64,000 nt of DNA from NCBI GenBank assembly GCA_041396905.1, contig JAWKXQ010000011.1:1-64000 (forward strand), given 5' to 3'. The notes below the pieces were generated by a model. The model did no database searches. It was not told where the DNA came from and worked only from the letters and a program-made list of their open reading frames with translations. Made by a program: the position numbers and the translations under genes. Shown piece after piece: positions 52,940 through 62,105 of this stretch (within the stretch, counting starts at the first letter, position 1; every line of letters starts with the position of its first letter). The DNA comes from JACXVD01 sp020446665. Its GTDB lineage: Bacteria; Pseudomonadota; Alphaproteobacteria; Sphingomonadales; Sphingomonadaceae.

Positions 52940-53938
52940 ATGACCGGGGTTACACAATCCAATTCGCCCAAGCAGGATACGCCATCAGTGACGGTGGTGA
53001 TCCTCACCTTCAACGAAATCCTCCATATAGAGCGCGCCATCACCAGCCTGCGCGGGCTGGTCCGGCGCGTGGTGGTGGTGGATTCGGGCTCTACTGACGG
53101 CACGGCGGAGGAAGCCGCCGAACTGGGGGCGGATGTCTATAAGCGCGCCTGGGTCAATTATGCCGACCAGTTCCAGTGGGCGCTCGACAATACCGAAATC
53201 GATACCGAATGGACCATGCGCCACGATGCGGATGAATGGTTCGGGCCCGAACTGGTCGAGCGGCTGCGCGAAAAGCTGGCGAGTATGCCGGATGATGTCA
53301 CCGCGATCAGCCTTGACCGGCAGCACCATTTCCTTGGCCGCTGGATCAAACATGGCGGGCGCTTTCCGCTCACGCTGCTGCGCCTTTGGCGCACGGGCAT
53401 GGGGCGGATCGAGCAGCGCTGGATGGACGAACATATCGTCGTCGAAAGCGGGCAGATGATCCATGTCGAGGGGACTTTCGTCGACGATAATCGCAACGAT
53501 CTGACCTTCTTCACCGCCAAGCATAATGGCTATGCCACGCGCGAAGCGGTGGACGCGCTGATCGACAAGCATGATCTGTTCGACCCGTTCGAGGATCGGG
53601 GCCTTGCCAGTACCGGGCAGGCCAAGTCCAAACGCAAGACGAAACTCGATTTCTACAACCGCCTGCCGCTGGGCGTGGGGCCGCTGGGGTATTTTCTCTA
53701 TCGTTATTTCATCCAGCTGGGCTTTCTCGATGGCAAGCCGGGGCTCGTGTATCATTTCCTGCAGGGCTTCTGGTATCGCTTCCTCGTCGATGCCAAGCGC
53801 TATGAATTCGAGCGGGAACTTGCAGGGGCGAAGGATCGCGAGGAAATGATCGACCGGCTGAGCGCAGCATCAGGTCATGATCTGCGCGCCTTTGATGCCA
53901 CGGCAAGGGCGCAGGCTCAAAAGCAGGTGCAGGCTTAG
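52940..53938 (+). CDS. Glycosyltransferase family 2 (EPS)
   Basis: 332 residues. VTVVILTFNEILHIERAITSL and VVVVDSGSTDGTAEEA make up the GT-A nucleotide-binding half and the MRHDADEWF region has the DxD-like metal site. The C-terminal half includes one amphipathic hydrophobic stretch near PLGYFLYRYFIQLGFLDG seen in WcaA/KdtX-like enzymes. It probably adds a sugar to the EPS backbone. Stop interlocked with the convergent GT2 gene. Confidence 0.9.
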   Translation: MTGVTQSNSPKQDTPSVTVVILTFNEILHIERAITSLRGLVRRVVVVDSGSTDGTAEEAAELGADVYKRAWVNYADQFQWALDNTEIDTEWTMRHDADEWFGPELVERLREKLASMPDDVTAISLDRQHHFLGRWIKHGGRFPLTLLRLWRTGMGRIEQRWMDEHIVVESGQMIHVEGTFVDDNRNDLTFFTAKHNGYATREAVDALIDKHDLFDPFEDRGLASTGQAKSKRKTKLDFYNRLPLGVGPLGYFLYRYFIQLGFLDGKPGLVYHFLQGFWYRFLVDAKRYEFERELAGAKDREEMIDRLSAASGHDLRAFDATARAQAQKQVQA

Positions 53939-54723
53939 ATCGCGCCCTTGGTCAGCCGTTCCAGCGTCCGGTTCGGCCAGCGCAGATGCTTGAACAGGCG
54001 CATGGCCTGCCAATAGCGCTTGTCACTCGCGTCATAGGGGCGGCCCATCAAGGCATCGAAGCGGGCGATCATATTGTCGACCTGCATCTGCTGCAGTCGG
54101 CCCGAGCCGGTGATCGACTCGTCGTAAAGCCTGAAGTAGCTGAGGAATTCGTCGATGACCTCGAATCGCCCACCCGCAAGGTGGAGCTTGGCCAGCAGTC
54201 CGGTATCCCAGCTAGCCCGGTCATCCACGTCGAACCCATCGGTCTTGCGGTAAAGATCGCCGCGGAAGAATGTGCTGGGCTGGATCTGGACCACCGCGCC
54301 GACGGCAAAGGCGCGCAGCCAGAAGGGTTCAGACCAGATGCGGCGGATTTCCTTGCCCTCTGCGTCAATCGTATGGGCATGGCCCAGCGCCACATCGACA
54401 TCGGGATGGGCGGCGAAGAAACGCGCGACCCTGGCAAAGGCACCGGGGCGGACGACATCGTCGGAGTTGAGGTAATAGTAGATATCGCCGGTCGCGCGTT
54501 CAAAGCCCTTGTTGAGCCCGTCGGCCGGCCCGGCATCCTTCTCGAACACGCGGATGATGCGCGGATCGTCATAGCTCTCGATCAGTTCGCGGCTGCCATC
54601 GGTAGAGCCGGGATCGCAGATGATATATTCGAGATCGACACCCTCTTGGCCAAGGATGCTGTCCATGCAAGCGCGCAGAAAGCGGGCCTGATTGAAGCTG
54701 ATAGTGACGACAGAAAATTTCAT
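53935..54723 (-). CDS. Glycosyltransferase family 2
   Basis: 262 residues. FSVVTISFNQARFLRACMDSIL, IICDPGSTDGSRELIESY, KDAGPADGLNKGFERATGDIYYYLNSDDVV show the GT-A fold with the SDD metal motif. The C-terminus YRLYDESITGSGRLQQMQVDNMIARF-like text occurs in EPS-associated GT2 proteins. Runs against the EPS operon and is transcribed from the ftsH side, but most likely takes part in the same polysaccharide pathway. Confidence 0.88.
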   Translation of the reverse strand: MKFSVVTISFNQARFLRACMDSILGQEGVDLEYIICDPGSTDGSRELIESYDDPRIIRVFEKDAGPADGLNKGFERATGDIYYYLNSDDVVRPGAFARVARFFAAHPDVDVALGHAHTIDAEGKEIRRIWSEPFWLRAFAVGAVVQIQPSTFFRGDLYRKTDGFDVDDRASWDTGLLAKLHLAGGRFEVIDEFLSYFRLYDESITGSGRLQQMQVDNMIARFDALMGRPYDASDKRYWQAMRLFKHLRWPNRTLERLTKGAI

Positions 54724-54791
54724 GCCCTGCCCCTACACGCGCGCAAGCGCATAGGAAACAGGGCAATCAATCCATAGGCTGACGTAGCTGG

Positions 54792-56735
54792 TCAGGCCCC
54801 TTGCGGCGCCGTGCCACCGCCGAAACGCTTGCCCGCCTTGGGCACGGCAGAGCCGGTGCTGGGGCGCACCGAACTCGGCCCGCGCGGCTCGTCCGGGCGG
54901 TCAATCTTGCCGGTTTCGAGCAGCTGCGCGATTTCGTCGCCGGTCAGCGTTTCATATTCGAGCAGCGCCTGAGCGAGCAAATGCAGCTTGGCTTCCTGCT
55001 TCTTCAGGATTTGCGTCGCCCGCTTGTGCCCGCCTTCAACCAGCGCCTTGATTTCGGCATCGATCAGCTTGTTGGTGTCTGCGCCGCCCATGGTCCGCGC
55101 GGTCTGGCCCATGCCGAGATAGCCTTCCTGGCTCTCTTCATATTGCAGCGGGCCGAGCTTGTCCGACATGCCCCATTTGGTGACCATGTTGCGGGCCAGG
55201 CTGGTGGCATATTGAATGTCCGAACTGGCGCCGGAGCTGACCTTATCATGGCCGAAGATGATCTCTTCCGCCACGCGGCCACCCATGCTGACCGCCAGGT
55301 TCGCGTGCATCTTGTCGCGGTGATAAGAGTAATTGTCGCGTTCCGGCAGGCGCATCACCATGCCCAGCGCACGCCCGCGCGGGATGATCGTGGCCTTGTG
55401 GATCGGGTCGGACGCTTCCTCGTTAACGGAAACCAGAGCATGGCCTGCCTCGTGATAGGCGGTCATCTTCTTCTCGTCCTCGGTCATCACCATGGACTTG
55501 CGCTCCGCGCCCATCATCACCTTGTCTTTGGCGTCTTCGAATTCCTGCATCGCGACCAGACGCTTGTTGCGCCGGGCAGCCAGCAGCGCCGCCTCGTTGA
55601 CAAGATTGGCAAGGTCCGCGCCGGAAAAGCCCGGCGTGCCGCGCGCGATGGTGCGCGGGTTCACATCGGGGGCCAGCGGCACCTTCTTCATGTGCACTTC
55701 AAGGATCTTCTCGCGCCCTTCGATGTCGGGCACGGGCACCACCACCTGACGGTCAAACCGGCCCGGGCGCAGCAACGCAGGGTCGAGGACATCGGGGCGG
55801 TTGGTGGCGGCGATGATGATGATGCCTTCATTGGCCTCAAACCCGTCCATCTCCACCAGCAGCTGGTTCAATGTCTGCTCGCGCTCATCATTCGAATTGC
55901 CCAGGCCATGGCCGCGATGGCGACCGACCGCGTCGATTTCGTCGATAAAGACGATGCAGGGCGCGTTCTTCTTCGCCTGTTCGAACATGTCGCGGACACG
56001 GCTGGCGCCCACGCCGACGAACATTTCCACGAAGTCAGAGCCGGAGATGGTGAAGAAGGGCACGCCTGCTTCACCCGCAATCGCGCGGGCGAGCAGCGTT
56101 TTACCCGTACCGGGGCTGCCGACCAGCAGCGCGCCCTTGGGAATCTGGCCACCGAGCTTGGAAAAACGCTGCGGATCGCGCAGGAATTCGACGATTTCCT
56201 GCAGCTCCTCGCGCGCTTCGTCGATCCCGGCGACATCGTCAAACGTGACCTTGCCCTGCCGTTCGGTCAGCATCTTGGCCTTGCTCTTGCCAAAGCCCAT
56301 CGCGCCACCTGCGCCGCCGCCCTTCTGCACCTGACGCAGCGCGAAGAAAGCGATGCCCAGGATCAGGATGAAGGGGAGCGACTGGATCAGGATGTAAGTG
56401 AAGACACCCATCTCCTCGCGCGGGGCGCCGGAAAATTCGACGCCATTATCGTCCAGCAATTCGGTCAGTTTGGTGTCGCCATTGACCGGAACGGTGGTGA
56501 AGGTCTTGTCGTTCTTGAACGTACCGGTGATCTTGTCCGGTGCGATGCGGACTTCCTTCACGCTGCCTTCCGCGACCTTTTCACGGAAGTCGGAATAGCT
56601 GATTTGAGTACCGGGCGTGTTCCCGGCATTGTTGAAGATGGAAACCGCCATCAGCAGAGCGAAGAAAATCCCGCCCCAGATGGCCAGGCTCTTGATCCAC
56701 GGGTTCGGGCCCTGCGGTTCGTTATCGTCATTCAT
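54792..56735 (-). CDS. ftsH: ATP-dependent zinc metalloprotease FtsH
   Basis: 647 residues from ATG 56735. Two membrane helices (about 16-34 and 114-134) enclose a periplasmic loop, then the AAA+ domain: Walker A GSPGTGKT (206-213; Ser replaces the usual Pro at position two, which keeps the GxxxxGKT consensus), Walker B IVFIDEID (261-268), the SRH with TNRPDVLDPALLRPGRFDR, and the zinc site HEAGH (428-432). Degrades membrane and regulatory proteins. The C-terminal tail is Pro/Ser-rich. Confidence 0.97.
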   Translation of the reverse strand: MNDDNEPQGPNPWIKSLAIWGGIFFALLMAVSIFNNAGNTPGTQISYSDFREKVAEGSVKEVRIAPDKITGTFKNDKTFTTVPVNGDTKLTELLDDNGVEFSGAPREEMGVFTYILIQSLPFILILGIAFFALRQVQKGGGAGGAMGFGKSKAKMLTERQGKVTFDDVAGIDEAREELQEIVEFLRDPQRFSKLGGQIPKGALLVGSPGTGKTLLARAIAGEAGVPFFTISGSDFVEMFVGVGASRVRDMFEQAKKNAPCIVFIDEIDAVGRHRGHGLGNSNDEREQTLNQLLVEMDGFEANEGIIIIAATNRPDVLDPALLRPGRFDRQVVVPVPDIEGREKILEVHMKKVPLAPDVNPRTIARGTPGFSGADLANLVNEAALLAARRNKRLVAMQEFEDAKDKVMMGAERKSMVMTEDEKKMTAYHEAGHALVSVNEEASDPIHKATIIPRGRALGMVMRLPERDNYSYHRDKMHANLAVSMGGRVAEEIIFGHDKVSSGASSDIQYATSLARNMVTKWGMSDKLGPLQYEESQEGYLGMGQTARTMGGADTNKLIDAEIKALVEGGHKRATQILKKQEAKLHLLAQALLEYETLTGDEIAQLLETGKIDRPDEPRGPSSVRPSTGSAVPKAGKRFGGGTAPQGA

Positions 56736-56825
56736 GGATGCAGCTATCCTTTCAAGCTGCCAATGTAGGACAGGTCTGGTGAATGGCAAGCTAACGCGCG
56801 ATTCCGGCGATCACTTGAGTGGCAA

Positions 56826-57821
56826 TCACGCCAGAATGCGGTCAAACATCCAATAGGCACCGGTTATGCCAATGCCATAGCTGGCGAGGCGTACCGTGGG
56901 ATCGACTGCGGCCGGCCGAATCCGGCGCAGGCCTTCACGCAGCAGCATCACGGCGGCAATGACCGCCAGTTGCCCCGCCTCGACGCCGATATTGAAGGAG
57001 AGCAAGGCCGCGGGCACTTCTCCTTCGGGCAGGCCGATCTCGTTCAGCGCCCCGGCAAAGCCGAAACCGTGGAGCAGGCCAAACAGGAAGGCGACCACCC
57101 AGGGCCATTGCTCTGCCAGACTGGGCGCATGTTTGCCCTTGCGCGCAACTTCCACGGCGAGGAACACAATGGAGAGCGCAATCAGCGCCTCCACCGGCGC
57201 TTGTGGCAATCCGACAAAGCCCAATGAGGCCCCCGCGAGCGTGATCGAATGGGCGATAGTGAAGGCCGTTGCCGCTTTCACCACGCGCCAGAAATCAACC
57301 ACCAGCAGCAACAGGGCAATCACGAACAGCAAATGGTCCCAGCCCATCAGAATATGTTCGACCCCGATCACGAAATAGCTGCGCCAGACCTGCCCGGTCT
57401 CCGGCTCTGCGGCGAGGGTGATGGCGGGTTCGCGCGCGGTGAGGCGATAGGCCTGCACGGATTCGTCCAGCGGGGCGAGCCGCACCAGCACATCGGCATT
57501 GCCGACCAGCCCCGGCATGCCAATCCGTCCGCCCGCCAGATCGCCGGTGCAGCTTAGCTGCGCGGTACCCAGAATAGCGGCCGCCCCCATGGAAAGCACC
57601 GGATCGCCATCAAAGCTGCATTGTGCGGGGATTTCCGGCGGGACTGTGGCCATGGTCGGGTCCGGAATGGGCAGAGGCGTCTTCCAGCTGAGCGACCAGT
57701 GCTGGCTGTCCTGCTGCGCCATCTCGATATAGCCGGGGCGCAATTCATCGGCCTGCGCCATGCCGGGGGCCAGCCCGATCAGAGCAAGCAGCAGCGCAAA
57801 CAGGCGTGCCGTCTGGCTCAC
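56826..57821 (-). CDS. HupE/UreJ-family membrane protein
   Basis: 331 residues. Signal peptide (ending AQA-DEL), a periplasmic domain of about 130 residues, then seven helices with IGVEHILMGWDHLLFVIALLLL, FTIAHSITLAGASLG and LFGLLHGFGFAGAL, which contain the conserved histidines of HupE/UreJ-type nickel/cobalt permeases. The periplasmic domain is the family's UreJ_2-type extension. It is the last gene of a three-gene run with a parvulin and a DUF3604 protein. Confidence 0.85.
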   Translation of the reverse strand: MSQTARLFALLLALIGLAPGMAQADELRPGYIEMAQQDSQHWSLSWKTPLPIPDPTMATVPPEIPAQCSFDGDPVLSMGAAAILGTAQLSCTGDLAGGRIGMPGLVGNADVLVRLAPLDESVQAYRLTAREPAITLAAEPETGQVWRSYFVIGVEHILMGWDHLLFVIALLLLVVDFWRVVKAATAFTIAHSITLAGASLGFVGLPQAPVEALIALSIVFLAVEVARKGKHAPSLAEQWPWVVAFLFGLLHGFGFAGALNEIGLPEGEVPAALLSFNIGVEAGQLAVIAAVMLLREGLRRIRPAAVDPTVRLASYGIGITGAYWMFDRILA

Positions 57822-58642
57822 TTCAGCCCCTTGATCGTATAGGCATCGCGCAGCAGCTGATAGGCCTCTTCCTGCCGTTCCTTACCCGTATTGGCGCGCC
57901 AGTCAGCGGCGACAGCCTCGCGGATTTCCGCGAGCGGCGGTACCTTGCCTGCACTGCGGCTGGTCAGGCGGACAAGGTGGTAGCCAAAGCCGGAAGGGAC
58001 CGGCCCCTGCCACTGCGTGCCGGGTTCCAGCGCGTCCAGCCGCTTGGCGAAATCCTGCCCGAACTGGCCAGCCAGCGCGATCCGATTGGTGTCGGCAAGG
58101 CTCGGCGGGAGCGAGATACGCTCGCCCAGCTGCTTCCAGTCAGCGCCGCCCCGCAATTGCGCGAGAGCGGCTTGCGCAGAGCTTTCCTGTTCAAACCAGA
58201 GCTGGTCCAGCGTGTAGCGCGGATCGCTGCTGAACCGCTCGGGATGGGCTTTCAGCCATGCTTCCAGATCAGCATCGCTGGCCACGGCAGTTTCGGCCTG
58301 ACTGGCGGCGATGAAATCCATCTTCTGTACCAGCCGACGCCGGATCACGGCATCATCCACATCCAGCCCCAGCCGCAAAGCCTCGCGATAGAGCACTTCT
58401 TCGCGAATCCATTGCTCGGTCAGCAAATCCAGTTCCGCATCGGTGGGCGGACGCTGCATGGTCTGTTCCCATTGCACCGCCAGTTGCGCCTGCTGTTCAC
58501 GCGTGACTTCAATCGTGCGGCTGGCCGGATCGACCGGCTCGCCCCGCAATTGGAAGAAGGCGAAGACGAGGAAGCCCGCCAGCAGGAAATGTGTCAGCGG
58601 GTCGCGCAGCCATGCGCGGCCTGCCCAGTTCGGAAGTTTCAT
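57818..58642 (-). CDS. Periplasmic parvulin-like peptidylprolyl isomerase
   Basis: 274 residues. One N-terminal helix (LTHFLLAGFLVFAFFQL) anchors it in the inner membrane; a helical SurA-N-like chaperone region follows and a short rotamase-like C-terminal half ends in GPVPSGFGYHLVRLTSRSAGKVPPLAEIREAV. The family's PPIase C-terminal pattern GYHLVRL is present but the domain looks divergent. Overlaps the HupE/UreJ gene by four bases and follows the DUF3604 gene after nine bases. Confidence 0.8.
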   Translation of the reverse strand: MKLPNWAGRAWLRDPLTHFLLAGFLVFAFFQLRGEPVDPASRTIEVTREQQAQLAVQWEQTMQRPPTDAELDLLTEQWIREEVLYREALRLGLDVDDAVIRRRLVQKMDFIAASQAETAVASDADLEAWLKAHPERFSSDPRYTLDQLWFEQESSAQAALAQLRGGADWKQLGERISLPPSLADTNRIALAGQFGQDFAKRLDALEPGTQWQGPVPSGFGYHLVRLTSRSAGKVPPLAEIREAVAADWRANTGKERQEEAYQLLRDAYTIKGLK

Positions 58643-58651
58643 GCGCGCGCG

Positions 58652-60562
58652 TTACCCCTTTGGCTGCACCCAGATCGGCGAGGTATAGGCGCGTTCCTGC
58701 GCCACGGCATTGGCCATGATTTCGTCTGACAATTTCAGGCCAAACTGTACGGCATCATACAGCACCCAGCGCGGGGTCGGGATTTCCAGCACGCGGACAT
58801 AATAGAAAGCGTTCTGACCCGGCTGGTAATCTGGATCGGTCCAGACCGTCTGCAATTCGGCAGCGCCGATGGAATTTTCATAGGTCGCCTTCGCCCGGTC
58901 CACCGTGTCGCCCACAGCGGGCACCTTGCCGCCTGACTTCGCCCGAGCTTCCATGTCGCTCCAGACAACGTCATAGACCTGTTCCTGCGCCTTGCCATCA
59001 CGCCCGGTCCAGCCTTTGACGACCTGCACCCGATCGAGATTGGCACCCATCGGGTCTTTCAGGGCGGAGATCATGAAGCTCGGGGCCTTGCCATTTTCTT
59101 CCAGCACGCCCCCCATCGGCACGCCCTTTGTATAGCCTGCTCTGACCCAGTCGCCCTCAAACGCATTCTCGGCAAAATCGAACCCGCCAAACACGCGCAC
59201 GGTCATGCGCGGGCCGGTGGTGGCATAGACTTCACGCCGGGCGAAGGCGTCAAAAATTTCCGCCCGTGTATTGCCGCGCGCCCAGACCGCCGCATAGCCC
59301 CCGGCAAGGTAATGCCAGCCAAAGCGCCCCTGGCGCGTGCCCAGATTCTGCCCTTCATTGACGCGCTCAGCATTAGGCTCGTTGCCCGTATGCTTGCCGA
59401 AGAAATTGTCTTCATCGGCAGTGGCCAGGCCGGTGTGGCTGTCGGTCGAGCCGATCAGGCCAAAGCGATAGGGATTGGCACCGGTGCGTTCCTCGATCGA
59501 AAGCCCGCGCTTCAGCGCTTCGCGCATATATTCGCCAGCGAACATCGTATTGTTCTTATCCGCAGTCAGCGGCAAATTGCCCAGTTCCCAGCCCACATCA
59601 CCATAGCCGGCGAACTCGTCATTGGGGGAAAGGAAGGGGTGGCTTTCGCTGTCGCCCTTGATCTGGGTTGCTTCCACCACTGGTTCGCGCGCCGCACGGC
59701 GGCGGGCGTAATCGGCGCTCATCGGCGCCCCGCCCGACTCTGTCATTTCGAACATCAACCCATTGGACAGGTTGGAATTATGCGGGATGGCCAGCGCCTT
59801 GCCGCCGGTCTTCTTTTCATAGCCATCCATATAATCCCACAGCCTGTCGACCGGGCCATCGCCCAGACCGGGGAAAGGGATCACCTGGCTGGTGCGGTCA
59901 TTGCCATCACGGAACATCACCACGCGGTGGAGGTTATTGCCGCCGGGCATCAGCGTATATTCAAATCCGGCCAAGGCGGTAAACTTTCCCGGCTTGTTGA
60001 AGCGGTCGATCGTCTTGAGATGAGCAGTCCAGATATCCCGGCTCGCTTCTTCATTGGCCGCCTGATCCGTCATGGAAGCTGGCAAAGTGCCGTTTGCAGC
60101 GCGGTTGATCATTTCTGCCACCGCCATTTGCGACTGCTCCGGCGATTCATGCATCATATCGTACCAGCGCAGCAGCGTGTCATCCTGGATCAGCATACGC
60201 GGTGCATCATACAGGCGGCGGGTCGCGCCAAGGCCATCCGAATGATCGGCAATGAGCAGGAAATCCAGCGGGCGGGCAAGCTGTGCCTCGACCCCGGTGG
60301 TGGAAGTCACTTTCTCCCCACTGGCAAAGCGCAAGGCCTCTTCCGGGCCGAGCCGCACGCCAAAGCCAAAGGCATCGACGGAATTATCCGTGTGCAGATG
60401 GGTGTCTCCGAAAAGCACCCGCTCGGGATATTCGGTCACTGCGATCGTGTCGGTGCCGTCTCCGCGTGCGGCGGCATCAGGCCCCCCATCCAGCGCATTA
60501 CATGAAGCCAGCGTTGCGACCGCTGCCAGCAACAACCCCATACGCAGCTTGCGGCTTTCCAT
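58652..60562 (-). CDS. DUF3604 protein, PHP-like lipoprotein
   Basis: 636 residues from ATG 60562, preceded by GGAGAGGGG. Signal peptide with lipobox LASC (Cys21), then FGDTHLHTDN (Asp53, His55, His57), LIADHSDGLG, LAGFEYT, IPHNSNLSNG and a late GSTDSHTGLA, the spread of His/Asp residues expected for a PHP-superfamily metal site. Substrate unknown. Heads the three-gene cassette with a parvulin and HupE/UreJ protein. It is exported and lipid-anchored, so the enzyme faces the periplasm. Confidence 0.85.
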   Translation of the reverse strand: MESRKLRMGLLLAAVATLASCNALDGGPDAAARGDGTDTIAVTEYPERVLFGDTHLHTDNSVDAFGFGVRLGPEEALRFASGEKVTSTTGVEAQLARPLDFLLIADHSDGLGATRRLYDAPRMLIQDDTLLRWYDMMHESPEQSQMAVAEMINRAANGTLPASMTDQAANEEASRDIWTAHLKTIDRFNKPGKFTALAGFEYTLMPGGNNLHRVVMFRDGNDRTSQVIPFPGLGDGPVDRLWDYMDGYEKKTGGKALAIPHNSNLSNGLMFEMTESGGAPMSADYARRRAAREPVVEATQIKGDSESHPFLSPNDEFAGYGDVGWELGNLPLTADKNNTMFAGEYMREALKRGLSIEERTGANPYRFGLIGSTDSHTGLATADEDNFFGKHTGNEPNAERVNEGQNLGTRQGRFGWHYLAGGYAAVWARGNTRAEIFDAFARREVYATTGPRMTVRVFGGFDFAENAFEGDWVRAGYTKGVPMGGVLEENGKAPSFMISALKDPMGANLDRVQVVKGWTGRDGKAQEQVYDVVWSDMEARAKSGGKVPAVGDTVDRAKATYENSIGAAELQTVWTDPDYQPGQNAFYYVRVLEIPTPRWVLYDAVQFGLKLSDEIMANAVAQERAYTSPIWVQPKG

Positions 60563-60669
60563 CGGCAATCCCCTCTCCGGCAATAGGTGGCTGTTTGCCA
60601 CTCTCCCTGATGGGTTGGGTGATGCAATCTGGGGCGAAGGTCAATGGTCCGCCGGCTTGAAATCGGGCC

Positions 60670-61305
60670 TCAGCCGCAATTTTTGCCGCCCGTTTCCTCG
60701 CAAATGGCCTTCGCCAGAATGGTCTCGTCAAAGCCGTTGAAGAATTTCCGCCCGATCACGAAGCCGGGCACCCCCTGAAAGCCGATCGCTTTCGCCAGCG
60801 AGCGATTATATTGCAATTGCCCGATAATCTTCCGGGTGGTCGGGTCGTCCTTCTTGTTCCAGGCACCCAGGGAGAGCCCGTTATCCTTGGCATAACGTTC
60901 CACCCAGGCACCATCGCGCCGCCCCGGCTTCACCGCAGCATAATGCGCCTTGTGCCGCTTGCTGGCGGGGATGCGGGCCATGGCGAGGGCAGCTTCGACA
61001 GAGGCATCGGACAGGGTGGGGTTGTCGATCACCACCAGCTTGAGCTGCGGATTTTGCCGGATCATCCGGTCCATGAAAGCGACCGAGCCACGGCAATAGC
61101 CGCAATTATAGTCAAAGAACTTATAGATTGTCAGCGTGCCTTTGCGGTTGCCCAGCACCATGCCGCGCTCGGCCGCAATCGCTTCTGCCTTGTCGAGATA
61201 GGTCTGGAGCTTGTCTTCCTTCGCCAATCCAGGCGCAGCCGCAAAAAACGCAACCAGCGCCAGCACCAATGCGGCAAAGGACCGGCGGATCATCCGCAAG
61301 ACCAT
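60670..61305 (-). CDS. DsbA-family thiol-disulfide oxidoreductase
   Basis: 211 residues from ATG 61305, preceded by AAGGAGG. Signal peptide (about residues 1-28), then a thioredoxin fold with a redox pair Cys68-Gly-Tyr-Cys71 in FDYNCGYCRGS and the cis-proline in GFQGVPGFVIG. This resembles DsbA/BdbD-like oxidases that form or shuffle disulfides in the periplasm. ATG overlaps the stop of the DUF1295 gene region closely, so they are probably co-transcribed. Confidence 0.88.
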   Translation of the reverse strand: MVLRMIRRSFAALVLALVAFFAAAPGLAKEDKLQTYLDKAEAIAAERGMVLGNRKGTLTIYKFFDYNCGYCRGSVAFMDRMIRQNPQLKLVVIDNPTLSDASVEAALAMARIPASKRHKAHYAAVKPGRRDGAWVERYAKDNGLSLGAWNKKDDPTTRKIIGQLQYNRSLAKAIGFQGVPGFVIGRKFFNGFDETILAKAICEETGGKNCG

Positions 61306-61307
61306 CG

Positions 61308-62105
61308 TCACGCCTCCTTGCGCGGGGGCAGCGGGAAAAAGCCCGAAGTGCGCGCAACATAATCGGCATAGCCGGGGCGCGTTTTCGCCATGCCTTTTTC
61401 CAGCAGCGGCTTGCCCGACCAGCGCGTGAGGGTGAAGGTCAGGAACAGCGGCCCCGGCAGGCTCGCGAGGGCAACTACGGGGCCTGCGCTGGCTGCCGCC
61501 AGCCAGATGCCCCACCATGCGCAGGCATCGCCGAAATAATTGGGATGGCGGGTATAGCGCCACAGGCCGCTGTCCAGCACCTTGCCCTGATTGGCCGGGT
61601 CCGCCTTGAACCGTTCCAGCTGCCAGTCGCCCACCCATTCAAACAGGATCCCGATCAGCCACAGCGCCAGCCCTGCGCAGGCCAAGGCAGTGATGGGGGC
61701 CGGAGCGTTACTTGCGGCAATGCCCAATTGCGCAGGCAGGCAGGTGATGAACAGCAGCACCGCCTGCGGGCCGAACACGATCATCAGCGCGCCCCTGGCA
61801 TAGCTGCCCGTTTCGCGGTGTTTCTTCAGCATCCGGGCATAGCGCGGATCTTCACCATGGCGGCGCCAGCGCAGGAACAGATGCAGCGCCAGCCGCCCGC
61901 CCCACAGCAGCGTCATCACCATGATCAGCGTCGCCAGCGGGCCGGGCTCTGCCAGTTGCGCCCAGCTGGTGAGCGCAAGGAATGCCATGCCCCCGCCCCA
62001 TATGGCGTCGATGAAGGACACGTCGGAAATCCACGCCGCAACGAGCCAGAAGGCGAGCATCGCCGCGACCAGAAGTGCGGCATTGGTGAGCAATATTTCA
62101 GTCAT
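61308..62105 (-). CDS. DUF1295 membrane protein (steroid-5-alpha-reductase-like)
   Basis: 265 residues from ATG 62105. About six helices. SDVSFIDAIWGGGM near the start and LDSGLWRYTRHPNYFGDACAWWGIWL near the C-terminal third are the signature of the DUF1295/ICMT-like fold that binds NADPH or SAM. The reaction is unknown; reduction of an unsaturated lipid is the usual guess. Overlaps the acyltransferase gene by eight bases. Confidence 0.88.
   Translation of the reverse strand: MTEILLTNAALLVAAMLAFWLVAAWISDVSFIDAIWGGGMAFLALTSWAQLAEPGPLATLIMVMTLLWGGRLALHLFLRWRRHGEDPRYARMLKKHRETGSYARGALMIVFGPQAVLLFITCLPAQLGIAASNAPAPITALACAGLALWLIGILFEWVGDWQLERFKADPANQGKVLDSGLWRYTRHPNYFGDACAWWGIWLAAASAGPVVALASLPGPLFLTFTLTRWSGKPLLEKGMAKTRPGYADYVARTSGFFPLPPRKEA

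Noticed and set aside
54801..56768. 655-residue frame opposite ftsH
   Set aside because: Antisense shadow of a gene with all AAA+ and zinc motifs.
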